Positions 9,534-22,093 of a DNA stretch of 64,000 nt are shown here, piece by piece. The DNA lies in assembly GCA_963750915.1 (NCBI GenBank), contig CAVVSF010000005.1, positions 62,001 through 126,000 of the forward strand, given 5' to 3'. This DNA is from DATBJJ01 sp963750915. Its GTDB lineage: Bacteria > Acidobacteriota > Vicinamibacteria > Vicinamibacterales > 2-12-FULL-66-21. A program made the position numbers and the translations under genes. Position 1 is the first letter of the stretch, and each line of letters begins with the position of its first letter. Below the pieces are notes generated by a model that saw only the letters and a list, made by a program, of their open reading frames with translations, was not told where the DNA came from and did not search any database.

Positions 9534-11198
9534 ATGCATCGTCGAGACTTCGTCAAGACCATGGCCATCTCCGGCGTCGCGGTCGCGGCCAGCGACCTCG
9601 TCGGCGACCTGATCGCCCAGACGCCGACCGGCAAGGTGCTGGAGTCGAAGTTCAAGGGGCTGTCGGACATCGCGCTCCGCGAGGCCAAGACGCAGGGCTG
9701 CTCGTACGCTGACATCCGCTTCACCCGCAACACCAACAGCGGCGTCAACGCCAACGGCGGCAACCGCGAGTTCGAGGGCTTCGGCGGCTTCGGTGGCGGC
9801 GGCGGGCGCGGCGGCGGCCGCGGCGGCGGACGCGGCGGCGGTGGCGGCGGCTTCGGGTTCGGCGGCGGCGGGGCTGCCGGCGCGACGGGCGCGGCCGGCT
9901 TCGGCGTCCGTGTCATCCACAGCGGCGTCTGGGGCTTCGCCAGCAGCCCGATCGTCACCGAGGACGAGATCCGGCGGATCACGCGGATGGCGACCGAGGT
10001 CGCCAAGGCGAGCGCCATCGCCAAGCGCCAGGACGTCAAGCTGGCGCCGGTACCGGCCTACGTCGAGTACTGGGCGACCACGATGGAGAAGGATCCATCG
10101 AAGATCGCGCAGGAAGAGAAGCAGGCCTACGTCCAGAAGATCGTCGACGCCGTCGTCAAGACCAAGGAAGTGACCAACGTCACCGCGTCGATCCAGCTCG
10201 AACACGAGTGGAAGTACTACGCCAGCTCCGAAGGCTCGTACATCGAGCAGGAGATCTTCACGACCAGCCCGTCGTTCACCGTCACGGCGCGCAAGGACGG
10301 CGTGACGCGGTCGCGGACGTTCTCGGGCATCGCCATGACCGGCGGCTGGGAAGTCGCGGAAGCGTCGAAGATGATCGACAGCGCCGAGCGTATCGCCGCC
10401 GAGGCGGTCGAGTTCTGCACCGCCAAGCCGGTGGAGATGGGCGTCAAGGACCTGATCCTGACGCCGTCGCACGCGATGCTCACGATCCACGAGATCGTCG
10501 GCCACGCCACCGAGCTCGACCGCATTCTCGGCTACGAGGCGAACTACGCCGGCACGAGCTTCATCAAGCTCGCCGACGTCGGCAAGCTGAAATACGGCTC
10601 GAAGCTGTTCAACGTCACCGCCGACCGCAACCGGCCGGGCGGCATCGGCACCGTCGGCTTCGACGATGACGGCGTCAAGACGCAGGAGTGGCCGATCGTT
10701 CGCGACGGCATCCTCGTCGGCCTGCAGACCAACCGCGAGATGGCGCACCTCGTCGGCGAGAAAGAGAGCCGCGGCTGCACCCAGGCCAATTCGTGGCGCG
10801 ACTACCCGTTCCTGCGGATGCCGAACGTCCACGTCGACGCCGGTCCGGCCGGATCGCCGACGCCCGACGAGATGATCGCCGACACCAAGGACGGCGTCCT
10901 CATCGACGGCCGCGGCAGCTACTCGATCGATCAGCAGCGCTACAACGGCCAGTTCGGCGGCAACGCCTTCTGGGAGATCAAGAACGGCAAGAAGACGCGG
11001 ATGGTGACCAACGTCACCTACCAGGCAATCACCACCGACTTCTGGGCCAACCTCGACGCGATCTCAGGCAAGGAATCGTGGGAGATGCACGGCACCGGCG
11101 GCGACGCCAAGGGCCAGCCGACCCAGACCAACAGCATCTCGCACGGCTCGCCGTACCTGCGGATTCGCAAGATTCTCGTCGGCGCGGCTTACGCTTAA
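9534..11198 (+). CDS. TldD-family metallopeptidase with Tat signal and Gly-rich insert
   Basis: Catalytic partner of the TldE/TldD peptidase pair. The 554-residue protein starts MHRRDFVKTMAISG, a twin-arginine signal-like sequence, so export by the Tat route is likely. Between the N-terminal strand region (NREFEG) and the following GFGVRVI block lies a low-complexity Gly/Arg/Phe insert of about 35 residues (about 82-120, repeats of RGGG). The zinc motif HEIVGH at residues 319-324 carries His319, Glu320 and His324, the HExxxH arrangement of active TldD. The C-terminal half contains TKDGVLIDGRGS and a GQFGGN block. It is preceded 79 bases upstream by the TldE-type gene. Confidence 0.9.
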   Translation: MHRRDFVKTMAISGVAVAASDLVGDLIAQTPTGKVLESKFKGLSDIALREAKTQGCSYADIRFTRNTNSGVNANGGNREFEGFGGFGGGGGRGGGRGGGRGGGGGGFGFGGGGAAGATGAAGFGVRVIHSGVWGFASSPIVTEDEIRRITRMATEVAKASAIAKRQDVKLAPVPAYVEYWATTMEKDPSKIAQEEKQAYVQKIVDAVVKTKEVTNVTASIQLEHEWKYYASSEGSYIEQEIFTTSPSFTVTARKDGVTRSRTFSGIAMTGGWEVAEASKMIDSAERIAAEAVEFCTAKPVEMGVKDLILTPSHAMLTIHEIVGHATELDRILGYEANYAGTSFIKLADVGKLKYGSKLFNVTADRNRPGGIGTVGFDDDGVKTQEWPIVRDGILVGLQTNREMAHLVGEKESRGCTQANSWRDYPFLRMPNVHVDAGPAGSPTPDEMIADTKDGVLIDGRGSYSIDQQRYNGQFGGNAFWEIKNGKKTRMVTNVTYQAITTDFWANLDAISGKESWEMHGTGGDAKGQPTQTNSISHGSPYLRIRKILVGAAYA

Positions 11199-11266
11199 GG
11201 GTCGGGCTCGAAATCGGCGAGTCGCAGGACTCTCTGGGTTTCCGACCCGAGTCCCGACCCCGACGG
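11199..11266. repeat. intergenic word array with inverted arms (GGGTCGGGCTCG type)
   Basis: GGGTCGGGCTCGAAATC at the left and TTTCCGACCCGAGTCCCGACCCCG at the right are imperfect reverse complements. They fold into a hairpin between the convergent tldD and response-regulator genes, and could serve as a shared bidirectional terminator. The word resembles the array between clpS and clpA. Confidence 0.65.
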
Positions 11267-11267
11267 T

Positions 11268-11909
11268 TCACACGATGATCCCCTTCCGCACCGCGTAGAG
11301 CACGATCTCGGCGGTGTTGTGCAGGTTCAGCTTCTGCATCAGGTTGGCGCGGTGAGTCTCGACGGTTGACAGGCCGAGGTCGAGCAGCGTCGCCACTTCC
11401 TTGTTCGACCGTCCTTCCGCCAGCAGCTGCAGCACTTCCTTCTCGCGATCGGTCAACAGCAGGTAGGTATCGGTCAGGCCGCGGGCGCGGAGCTGGCGCA
11501 TGTAGTCTTCGACCAGCACCGCGGTCACCGCCGGGCTGAAGTACGGCTTCCCCGCCGCAACGGCACGGACGGCCGGCAGCAGGTCCTCGTCGGTCGCATC
11601 CTTGAGCAGATAGGCACGCGCCCCGGCGGCCAGGGCCCGCGTGATGTAGGACTCGTCGGAGTGCATGCTCAGGATGATCACGGCCGGCGGCCGCGGCAGC
11701 TTCTGCATCCGCGCCGCGACTTCGATACCGTTCATCTTCGGCATGCCGACGTCGACGATCAGCGTGTCCGGCTCGTGCTCCTCCGCCAGGCGCAGCGCTT
11801 CCATCCCGTCCGAGGCCTCGGCGACGACGCTGAGGCCGGCCTCGGTTTCGAGCAGCGTACGCAGGCCGCGGCGCACGATGCCGTGATCGTCAGCCAGCAG
11901 CACGCGCAC
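11268..11909 (-). CDS. NarL/FixJ-family response regulator
   Basis: The 213-residue regulator has a receiver domain (1-120) with acidic pocket Asp7/Asp8, phospho-acceptor Asp53 in LIVDVGMP, the switch residue in ILSMHSD and Lys103 in LLKDA. It ends in a LuxR-type helix-turn-helix DNA-binding domain (about 148-210; LTDREKEVLQLLAEG and STVETHRANLMQKL). The start is GTG at 11909, which overlaps the upstream kinase gene by 20 bases, so the pair is one operon and very likely cognate. Target genes cannot be told. Confidence 0.93.
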   Translation of the reverse strand: MRVLLADDHGIVRRGLRTLLETEAGLSVVAEASDGMEALRLAEEHEPDTLIVDVGMPKMNGIEVAARMQKLPRPPAVIILSMHSDESYITRALAAGARAYLLKDATDEDLLPAVRAVAAGKPYFSPAVTAVLVEDYMRQLRARGLTDTYLLLTDREKEVLQLLAEGRSNKEVATLLDLGLSTVETHRANLMQKLNLHNTAEIVLYAVRKGIIV

Positions 11910-13260
11910 GGAACACCTCGGTCGGTCGGGTCTGGAGTGGCAGTCGAATCGTCAGGGTCGTGCCGGCGCCGCGGGCGCTGCGGATCGCCATCGTGCCGTG
12001 CAGCTCGCGCACGCGTTCCTCGATGCCGCGCAGGCCGAGGCCGCCGGCACGCTTCGACGGGTCGAAGCCGACGCCGTCATCGGTGACGGACAGGTTGAGG
12101 CCGTCGGGTTGATCGGATACGGCGACCGTAATCCGCGTCGCCTTCGAGTGCCGGACGCAGTTGGTCAACGCCTCCTGCACGGCGCGGTAGACGCAGGTTC
12201 GGTGCTGCTCGGTGAGTTGCTCGAAGTCGCCGGTGACGTCGAGCTCGATCGGCACGCCGTAGCGGCGGCCGAGATCGCGGACGTGCCATTCGAGCGCCGG
12301 CTGCAGGCCGAAGTCGTCGAGCATGCTCGGGCGCAGGCCGAGCGCGAGATCGCGCACGGTCCGCACCATGTTGTCGACGAGCTGCCGGCTTTCGGAGACG
12401 GCGCCGGCGAGCTGGCCGTCGGTCGGCGCCCGCAGCCGGTCGATGCGCCCGAGCTCCATGCGCAGCGCCGTCAGCATCTGGCCGACGTGATCGTGCAGCT
12501 CGCGCGACAGCTTCTTGCGCTCTTCTTCCTGCGTCGCGACCAGCTGCTGCGACAGCTCCCGCATCTGCCGCTCCGCCGCCGCCGAGACGTCGCGCTCCGC
12601 CTCCGATTCCCGCTCGAGCACGCGCAGCCGGATCACTGCCGTCATCGCGACCACCAGGCCGAGAAGCAGGCTGCCCCAGAGCAGCTTGTGCAGGTCGTTG
12701 CGGAACGCGGCATAGCGGCGCGTGACCTCGGCGCGCTGGGTCTCGTGGTTGGCGTTGTTCAGCTCCTCGATTTCCTTGGCGATGCCGAGCACCGCTTCGC
12801 GGCGCGGCAGCACCTCGCGGCGGAGGAAGCCGGCGCTCAGCAGGATCTTCTCGGTCGGCGACCAGTCGAACAGGGGATCGAACGCCTGCCAGTATTCTTC
12901 GAGCTTGGAGTCGAGGCTCGCGATCCGTTCGTCGTAGTCCGGCTGCCGGCCCATGACCGCGCTCAACTCGCCGACCGTGGCGACGTTGCGCTGGCGGAAG
13001 TCGGCGAGCTGCTCGCGGTAGTCCGGCGCGCGCGACCGATCGGTGTCGAGCAGGTAGTCGCGCATGAAGATGCCGGAGAGATGAACGTCGGCGCGCAGCA
13101 GCCGCAGCTTGGTCTCGACGTCGCGATGGTGGGAGTTCAGCTGATCGAGCTGGGTGTAGATCTCCTGCGCCCGGTTCGACGTCGCAAGAACCGACACCGC
13201 GACCAGGAGGAGCAGTCCGCCGAGACCGAGGCCGGCGACCGGCCAGGTGCGAAAGCGCAT
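11890..13260 (-). CDS. membrane sensor histidine kinase (HisKA_3 / NarX-type)
   Basis: The 456-residue kinase has an N-terminal membrane helix (about 8-27), a mainly helical periplasmic sensor region of about 165 residues that resembles CHASE3 or 4-helix-bundle sensors, and a second membrane helix (about 193-212). After these come the HisKA_3 dimerisation helix with phospho-acceptor His256 in SRELHDHVGQ and a HATPase_c domain (N-box QEALTNCVRHSKA, G1 DDGVGFD, G2 GGLGLRGIEERV). It phosphorylates the NarL-type regulator encoded immediately downstream, with a 20-base overlap. The signal is unknown. Confidence 0.92.
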   Translation of the reverse strand: MRFRTWPVAGLGLGGLLLLVAVSVLATSNRAQEIYTQLDQLNSHHRDVETKLRLLRADVHLSGIFMRDYLLDTDRSRAPDYREQLADFRQRNVATVGELSAVMGRQPDYDERIASLDSKLEEYWQAFDPLFDWSPTEKILLSAGFLRREVLPRREAVLGIAKEIEELNNANHETQRAEVTRRYAAFRNDLHKLLWGSLLLGLVVAMTAVIRLRVLERESEAERDVSAAAERQMRELSQQLVATQEEERKKLSRELHDHVGQMLTALRMELGRIDRLRAPTDGQLAGAVSESRQLVDNMVRTVRDLALGLRPSMLDDFGLQPALEWHVRDLGRRYGVPIELDVTGDFEQLTEQHRTCVYRAVQEALTNCVRHSKATRITVAVSDQPDGLNLSVTDDGVGFDPSKRAGGLGLRGIEERVRELHGTMAIRSARGAGTTLTIRLPLQTRPTEVFRARAAG

Positions 13261-13437
13261 TCCCCTTTCAGCCTAGTCCATTCCGGCACCTCGAGAGCAT
13301 CCCCTTAACCCTTGAGAATCCGCCAAGCTCGACCACCGTCACCGCGGCAATGGCCTGGGACGCTCCCCTCTGAAACAGGGACCGCTCCCCTTTCCATGGG
13401 ATGGCCGGGCGGGGCTCGCATCGCATCTACTTGCAGC

Positions 13438-14944
13438 ATGCAGTTGCGACCTGTGGCGCCCGCACCGGTTCGGCCCGGCGATCCGGACGCATTCGGCTCG
13501 TGGACGGCCGAACGTCTCGAAAGCTGGCTCCGCACCTCTGCCGGCCGCGAGCCAGTCATCGGTACTGGCGCACGGCGAGCCGGAACAAGCGGGCCACGCC
13601 GGGAATTCGTCGTCGTTTGCGAGCCACGCGGCGGCGGTCGAGCCATTGATCCGGGCGTGCTCGGGCGTCTGGGTCGCGCCAGACCTCCAGCTGGGCGGGG
13701 CGGACGCGCCAGCCGATGCCAGCGACGCCCAGCGGCAGTTTCGCGTCCGCCGCGTGCCGCTGCCGGAGGACGAACGCGCCTATTACTACGGCTTCGCCAA
13801 CGAAGCGCTGTGGCCGATGTGCCACCGCATCCACGTCAAGCCGGCGTTCCGGGCGGACGATTTCACGACCTACTGGAGGGTCAACGCCCAGTTCGCCGAC
13901 GCGGTCGTGAACGAGGCGACGAGCGACTCGCCGCTCGTCATGGTGCAGGACTATTACTTCGCCCTGGCGCCGCTCCTCATTCGCGAGCGGCTGCCGCAGG
14001 CGCGGATCGTCACGTTCTGGCACGTGCCGTGGCCCGACTGGCAGGCGTTCGAGATCTGCCCCTGGGGCCGCTACCTGCTCGAAGGCCTGCTCGGCAGCAG
14101 CATCCTCGGCTTCCAGACGCCGCTCGACTGCCGCAACTTCGTCGAGACGGTCGAGCGCTGTCTCGGCGCGCACATCGATCGCCATCACGAGGCGATCACC
14201 TACGACGGCCGGCAGGTGCTGGTGCGGGCGTACCCGACGTCGGTGCGCTGGCCGGCATGGTGGGCCTCCTGCTCGCCGGACGTCGAGGTCTGCCGCGACA
14301 GCATCCGCCGCCAGCTGCGGCTCGCGCCGGGCGTCCGGCTCGGCGTCGGCATCGACCGGCTCGATCACACGCGCGGCCTCGAAGAGAAGCTCCTCGCGAT
14401 CGAACGCCTGCTGGAGTGCTATCCCGAATACCGGACCGGCGTCGTCTTCGCGCAGCTGCTGTCGCCGGGGCGGGAGTCGCTGCCGGGCGCCTGCGAGCTG
14501 CGGGTGCGGGTCCGGACGCTGCGCGACCGGATCAACGCCGCCTTCGGCCACGACGGTCACCAGCCGGTCGTGCTGCTCGAGACCGAGCACGCGCCGGCGC
14601 ACATCCACCTGTTCCTCCGCGCCGCCGACTTCTGCTACGTCAACAGCCTGCACGACGGCATGAACCTGGTGGCGAAGGAGTTCGTCGCCTCGCGCGACGA
14701 CGAGGGCGGGGTGCTGGTGCTGAGTACGTTTGCGGGCGCGGCGCGGGAGCTGACCGACGCCCTGATTGTGAACCCGTACGACACGGATGCGGCCGCCTCC
14801 GTTCTCGCGCGCGCGCTGGCGATGCCGGGAGACGAGCAGCGGGAACGGATGCGGCGATTGCGTTCGGTGGTCGGGGAATACAGCGCGTGGCGGTGGGCGG
14901 CGCACGTGCTGAGCGATGCGGCGCGCCTGCGGCGGGGGTGTTGA
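13438..14944 (+). CDS. divergent GT20 protein (OtsA-like trehalose-6-phosphate synthase), frameshifted
   Basis: The glycosyltransferase-20 fold is clear from YYYGFANEALWP (donor/acceptor Tyr and Trp), MVQDYYFALAP, FWHVPWPDWQAFEICPW, GFQTPLDCRNF, RLDHTRGLEEK and HDGMNLVAKEFVA. The frame that carries these motifs is open back past 13562 but has no ATG. The ATG at 13438 lies in the preceding frame and encodes about 41 plausible residues up to GREPVI. Removing one G at 13561/13562 joins the two frames into a 501-residue protein reading PVIVLAHGEPEQ, the position of the family's VSNR motif. E. coli OtsA Arg9 (in SNR) is Gly here, Lys267 (YSKG) is Arg, and the Gly22 loop is not conserved. Activity as trehalose-6-phosphate synthase is therefore doubtful. 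No otsB is adjacent. Confidence 0.75.
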
Positions 14945-15125
14945 CGGGACTGGCGCCCGCTCCGGGACCAGGCAACATTTCTGCGCAGGCGCGCGCCGCG
15001 CCAGACTGCATGGTTGAAGTGCCCCGGCCATGCAGTTTGGCGCGTTCGTCTCATCGCGGCCGGCTCATCATTACATTTATGGACACTCTATTCATCACGC
15101 CGACAAAGTTGTCGATCCCGCCTTT

Positions 15126-15154
15126 TTGACATTTCGTCCCGCTTCCTGAAAAAT
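15126..15154 (+). promoter_or_regulatory. candidate sigma-70-type promoter of the TonB receptor gene
   Basis: A perfect TTGACA at 15126-15131, a 17-base spacer, then AAAAAT at 15149-15154 (4 of 6 matches to TATAAT). It lies in the 310-base gap 14945-15254, which is more AT-rich in this part and has no gene. The receptor start at 15255 has GGGAGGAG about 10-15 bases upstream as its ribosome binding site. Confidence 0.5.
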
Positions 15155-15254
15155 ACGCTCTTCCCGCTCAGCAGCGGCCGTCCGGCCGCTCGCGCATGCC
15201 GCCGGCGTCGTCGGTCGGAAGCGGCAACTGGAACGAGGGAGGAGCGTTCCTTAC

Positions 15255-19056
<3,802 letters not shown>

Positions 19057-19096
19057 GGAGACGGCAGCGGGCCGGCGGCGCCGGCCCGTCGAACCC

Positions 19097-19138
19097 ACGC
19101 CGCAGGGAGCGAGGCGCTTCCCTGCGGCGTCCTTTTTT
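19097..19138 (+). terminator. intrinsic terminator of the TonB receptor gene
   Basis: A perfect 12-bp stem, ACGCCGCAGGGA (19097-19108) with TCCCTGCGGCGT (19119-19130), a 10-base loop, and a CCTTTTTT tract immediately after. This is the strongest rho-independent terminator in the window. Confidence 0.92.
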
Positions 19139-19140
19139 AT

Positions 19141-19258
19141 CCGAGGGGCTTTGCCCCTCGAACTCCCCTGCTGGCTCGCTCGCGGGGGCCCCGGGGCCCC
19201 GCGCCGCTCGCCAGGCTCGCTCGCTTTCGCTCGCTCGCGTGTTTGTCAGGTTAGCTTC
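19141..19258. repeat. dispersed intergenic repeat, copy 3 (CCGAGGGGC hairpin family)
   Basis: CCGAGGGGCTTTGCCCCTCG, then CCCCTG, GGCTCGCTCGCGGGGGCC, repeated GCTCGCTCGCTTT, and a tail GTCAGGTTAGCTTCTA that matches copy 2 (GATCAGGTGGCTTCCA). It lies between the TonB receptor terminator and the rhodanese gene, ending about 15 bases before the rhodanese ribosome binding site. Confidence 0.78.
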
Positions 19259-19286
19259 TACAATGGGGTTGAAGGAGCAACACGAC

Positions 19287-20150
<864 letters not shown>

Positions 20151-20160
20151 TGCGCAGAGT

Positions 20161-20235
20161 CAGATTGCAGACTGAAGACTGAAGACTGCAGACTGTAGAT
20201 TGCAGATTGCAGATTGTAGATATTGTTAGATTTCA
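20161..20235. repeat. intergenic word array (GCAGATTGCAGACTGAAGA type), copy 1
   Basis: About eight imperfect copies of CAGATTG, CAGACTG or AAGACTG in tandem on one strand. It is AT-richer than the surroundings and lies between the rhodanese and sufE genes. The same vocabulary makes the left arm of the hairpin array at 45438-45580. No inverted arm is seen in this copy. Confidence 0.78.
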
Positions 20236-20248
20236 GACCGCGGACTTG

Positions 20249-20695
20249 GTGGCTCACTTGCCCTTGGAGAAGCTCAACGCGTTGCTGGAAGCTTTCGACG
20301 AGTTTCCCGACCCTGCCGATCGCACCGACATGCTTCTCAGCTATGCCGATCAGTTCAAGGACGTGCCGGCGGAAGTGGCTGAACGGCCCTTCGCGGAGAG
20401 CCATCGGATTCCGCAATGCGAGTCCGATGCGTACGCTTGGGGAATCAGGACTCCTGATGGCGGGCTGAAGCTCTACTTCGCTGTCGAGAATCCCTCTGGT
20501 ATATCGGCCAAGGCGCTGGCGGCGATTCTCGACAAGACGGTTTCCGGCCTCCCGCCCGCCGAGATCGCCACGATCGACACCGCCATCGTCGAACGGATCT
20601 TTCGCCGCAACATCTCGATGGGCAAAGGCATGGGGCTGATGTCGATGGTCGATGCCGTGCGCGCGCTGGCGAAGCGGGCGCTCACCACTGCCTGA
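20249..20695 (+). CDS. sufE: SufE-family cysteine desulfuration protein
   Basis: Sulfur acceptor that takes persulfide from the cysteine desulfurase SufS for Fe-S cluster assembly. About 148 residues: LEKLNALLEAFDEFPDPADR, then the active-site loop RIPQCESDAYAWG with Cys57, and a C-terminal helical region with FRRNISMGKGMGLMSMV. There is no in-frame ATG near the expected N-terminus; GTG 20249 (or TTG 20246) fits best, and frames further upstream run into the word array. The 3' end overlaps the convergent alkB gene by 14 bases. No sufS or sufBCD is seen here; the nearest sulfur gene is the upstream rhodanese. Confidence 0.88.
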   Translation: MAHLPLEKLNALLEAFDEFPDPADRTDMLLSYADQFKDVPAEVAERPFAESHRIPQCESDAYAWGIRTPDGGLKLYFAVENPSGISAKALAAILDKTVSGLPPAEIATIDTAIVERIFRRNISMGKGMGLMSMVDAVRALAKRALTTA

Positions 20696-21296
20696 ACGTC
20701 AGGTTGAACCGGCCCGGGCCGGTGCCGTCCGGCGCGGTGCCGCCGAGGATCTTCGTCACGCCGTGAAATCTCAGGCGCGACGGCCCGCCCATCACCACCA
20801 CATCGCCCGAGCACAGGAGGATGGGGACCGGCCGCTCCTTCCGGGTGAAGCCGCCAATCACGAAGCGCGCGGTGTCGCCAAGCGACAGCGAGACGATCGG
20901 CACGCCAGACGCGATCGTCTCCGGCCGCTCGTCCTTGTCCTGGTGCACACCCATGCGGCTCTCGGCGTCGTAGCGATTGACGATGCAGAGGTCCGGCTGG
21001 ATCGTGAAGCCGGCGCGTGACGCCGCGGCGCGCGCGAGGGCGTCGAACGATGGCGGTACCGGGGGCACCGCCAGGCCGTCGTGGTCGCTGCGCCGATCCT
21101 CGTAGTCGTAGGTCTGCGCGTTCCAGTGGCGCCCGAGGCACAGCATCCCGACGCTCATCTTGCGGCCGCCACGCACCGTCGGCACGTACATCGGCACCGG
21201 GCCGCTGACCAGCGCCTCGCATTCCTGCCACAGCGACCGCTGCGCCGCCGGCGTCAGGAAGCCCTGGTAGTAAAAGAGGCCGGGATAGAGCTCCAT
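20682..21296 (-). CDS. alkB: AlkB-family 2-oxoglutarate/Fe(II) dioxygenase
   Basis: Oxidative demethylase repairing N1-methyladenine and N3-methylcytosine in DNA. The 204-residue protein carries the iron triad His118-x-Asp120 (GVHQDKDE) and His178 (RFHGV), plus 2-oxoglutarate-binding Arg196 and Arg202 in the motif RFNLTFR. The nucleotide-recognition lid region contains MSVGMLCLGRHWNAQTYDY. It is cytoplasmic, with no signal peptide. It ends overlapping sufE and starts 8 bases after the TrmH-type gene on the same strand. Together with Ogt (53.3 kb) and the alkylation-repair-family protein (36.9 kb), it is one of three alkylation-repair genes in the window. Confidence 0.93.
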   Translation of the reverse strand: MELYPGLFYYQGFLTPAAQRSLWQECEALVSGPVPMYVPTVRGGRKMSVGMLCLGRHWNAQTYDYEDRRSDHDGLAVPPVPPSFDALARAAASRAGFTIQPDLCIVNRYDAESRMGVHQDKDERPETIASGVPIVSLSLGDTARFVIGGFTRKERPVPILLCSGDVVVMGGPSRLRFHGVTKILGGTAPDGTGPGRFNLTFRQW

Positions 21297-21303
21297 CGGT
21301 CCC

Positions 21304-22089
21304 TCACCCGTGCAGGCGCTGGAGCGCGATCGAGACGGCGACGACGACGTTGAGCGAATCGCTGGCGGGATCGATCGGAATCCGCACCGTCACGTCGGCA
21401 TGCGAAAGGGCCGCTGCGGTCAGGCCGGGACCTTCAGCGCCGGCGAGCAGCGCGACCCGGGTCGAACCGCGCGAGACGTCGGGCAGCGCGCCGACCATGG
21501 CCGTGCCCGACGGCGTCAACGCCGCAATAGTGAACCCGGCCTGCTTCAACTCGCGCAAGGCCGCTGGCCACGGCTCGAGCGTCGCGAATGGCAGGCTGAG
21601 CGTCGCTCCCATCGACGTTCGAATCGCCTTGCGATAGAAAGGGTCGCCGCACGCCGGATCAAGGCCGATCCCGTGCGCGGAGAGTGCGGCGGCGCTGCGG
21701 AAGATGCCGCCGATGTTGTCCGGGTTGCCGACTCCCTCGAGAACGACCAGCGTTCGCGCCGCGGTGATCGCGGCAACGCCGGCGCGAGGCGGACGTTCTG
21801 CGAGGGCGAGGCAGCCGCGATGGAAGTTGAAGCCGGTCACCTGTGCGACGATGGCCGGGGTGGCGATGAGGGCCTGAACTCCATCCCGCAGATGCGGCTG
21901 AAGCGCCTCGTACGCCGTCGGCGTGACCAGCACGGAGACAACACGATACCGGGGTTGCCGCAGCAGGCGCTCGACTACGAGCCGCCCTTCGGCCACGAGC
22001 AGGCCGTGCGCCAGCAGCCAGGCCGGATCGCCGACGTGGCGATAAGCGTCGAGCCGCGGGTCGTCCAGGCGGTCGACGCAGTCGCTCAC
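21304..22089 (-). CDS. SpoU/TrmH-family RNA 2'-O-methyltransferase
   Basis: SPOUT-fold rRNA/tRNA methyltransferase. All three SpoU motifs are visible: NPDNIGGIFRSAAAL (motif 1), LLAGAEGPGL (motif 2) and IPIDPASDSLNVVVAVSIAL (motif 3). An N-terminal substrate-binding domain precedes them. I prefer the GTG start at 22089 (about 261 residues, beginning just before DRLDDPRL), because the ATG at 22152 would overlap the upstream gene by 59 bases and adds only a Thr/Ala-rich tail. The target nucleotide is unknown. It lies in a minus-strand cluster with alkB and a GNAT gene. Confidence 0.9.
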   Translation of the reverse strand: MSDCVDRLDDPRLDAYRHVGDPAWLLAHGLLVAEGRLVVERLLRQPRYRVVSVLVTPTAYEALQPHLRDGVQALIATPAIVAQVTGFNFHRGCLALAERPPRAGVAAITAARTLVVLEGVGNPDNIGGIFRSAAALSAHGIGLDPACGDPFYRKAIRTSMGATLSLPFATLEPWPAALRELKQAGFTIAALTPSGTAMVGALPDVSRGSTRVALLAGAEGPGLTAAALSHADVTVRIPIDPASDSLNVVVAVSIALQRLHG

Positions 22090-22093
22090 GCGC

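Noticed and set aside
11890..13308. Plus-strand frame of 436 codons over the NarX-type kinase
   Set aside because: Shadow frame; the minus strand has complete HisKA_3 and HATPase_c motifs and overlaps its response regulator in the expected way.
20161..20235. CRISPR array from the repeated CAGATTG words
   Set aside because: Units are 7-10 bases and contiguous, without constant-length repeats or unique spacers, and no cas genes are nearby.
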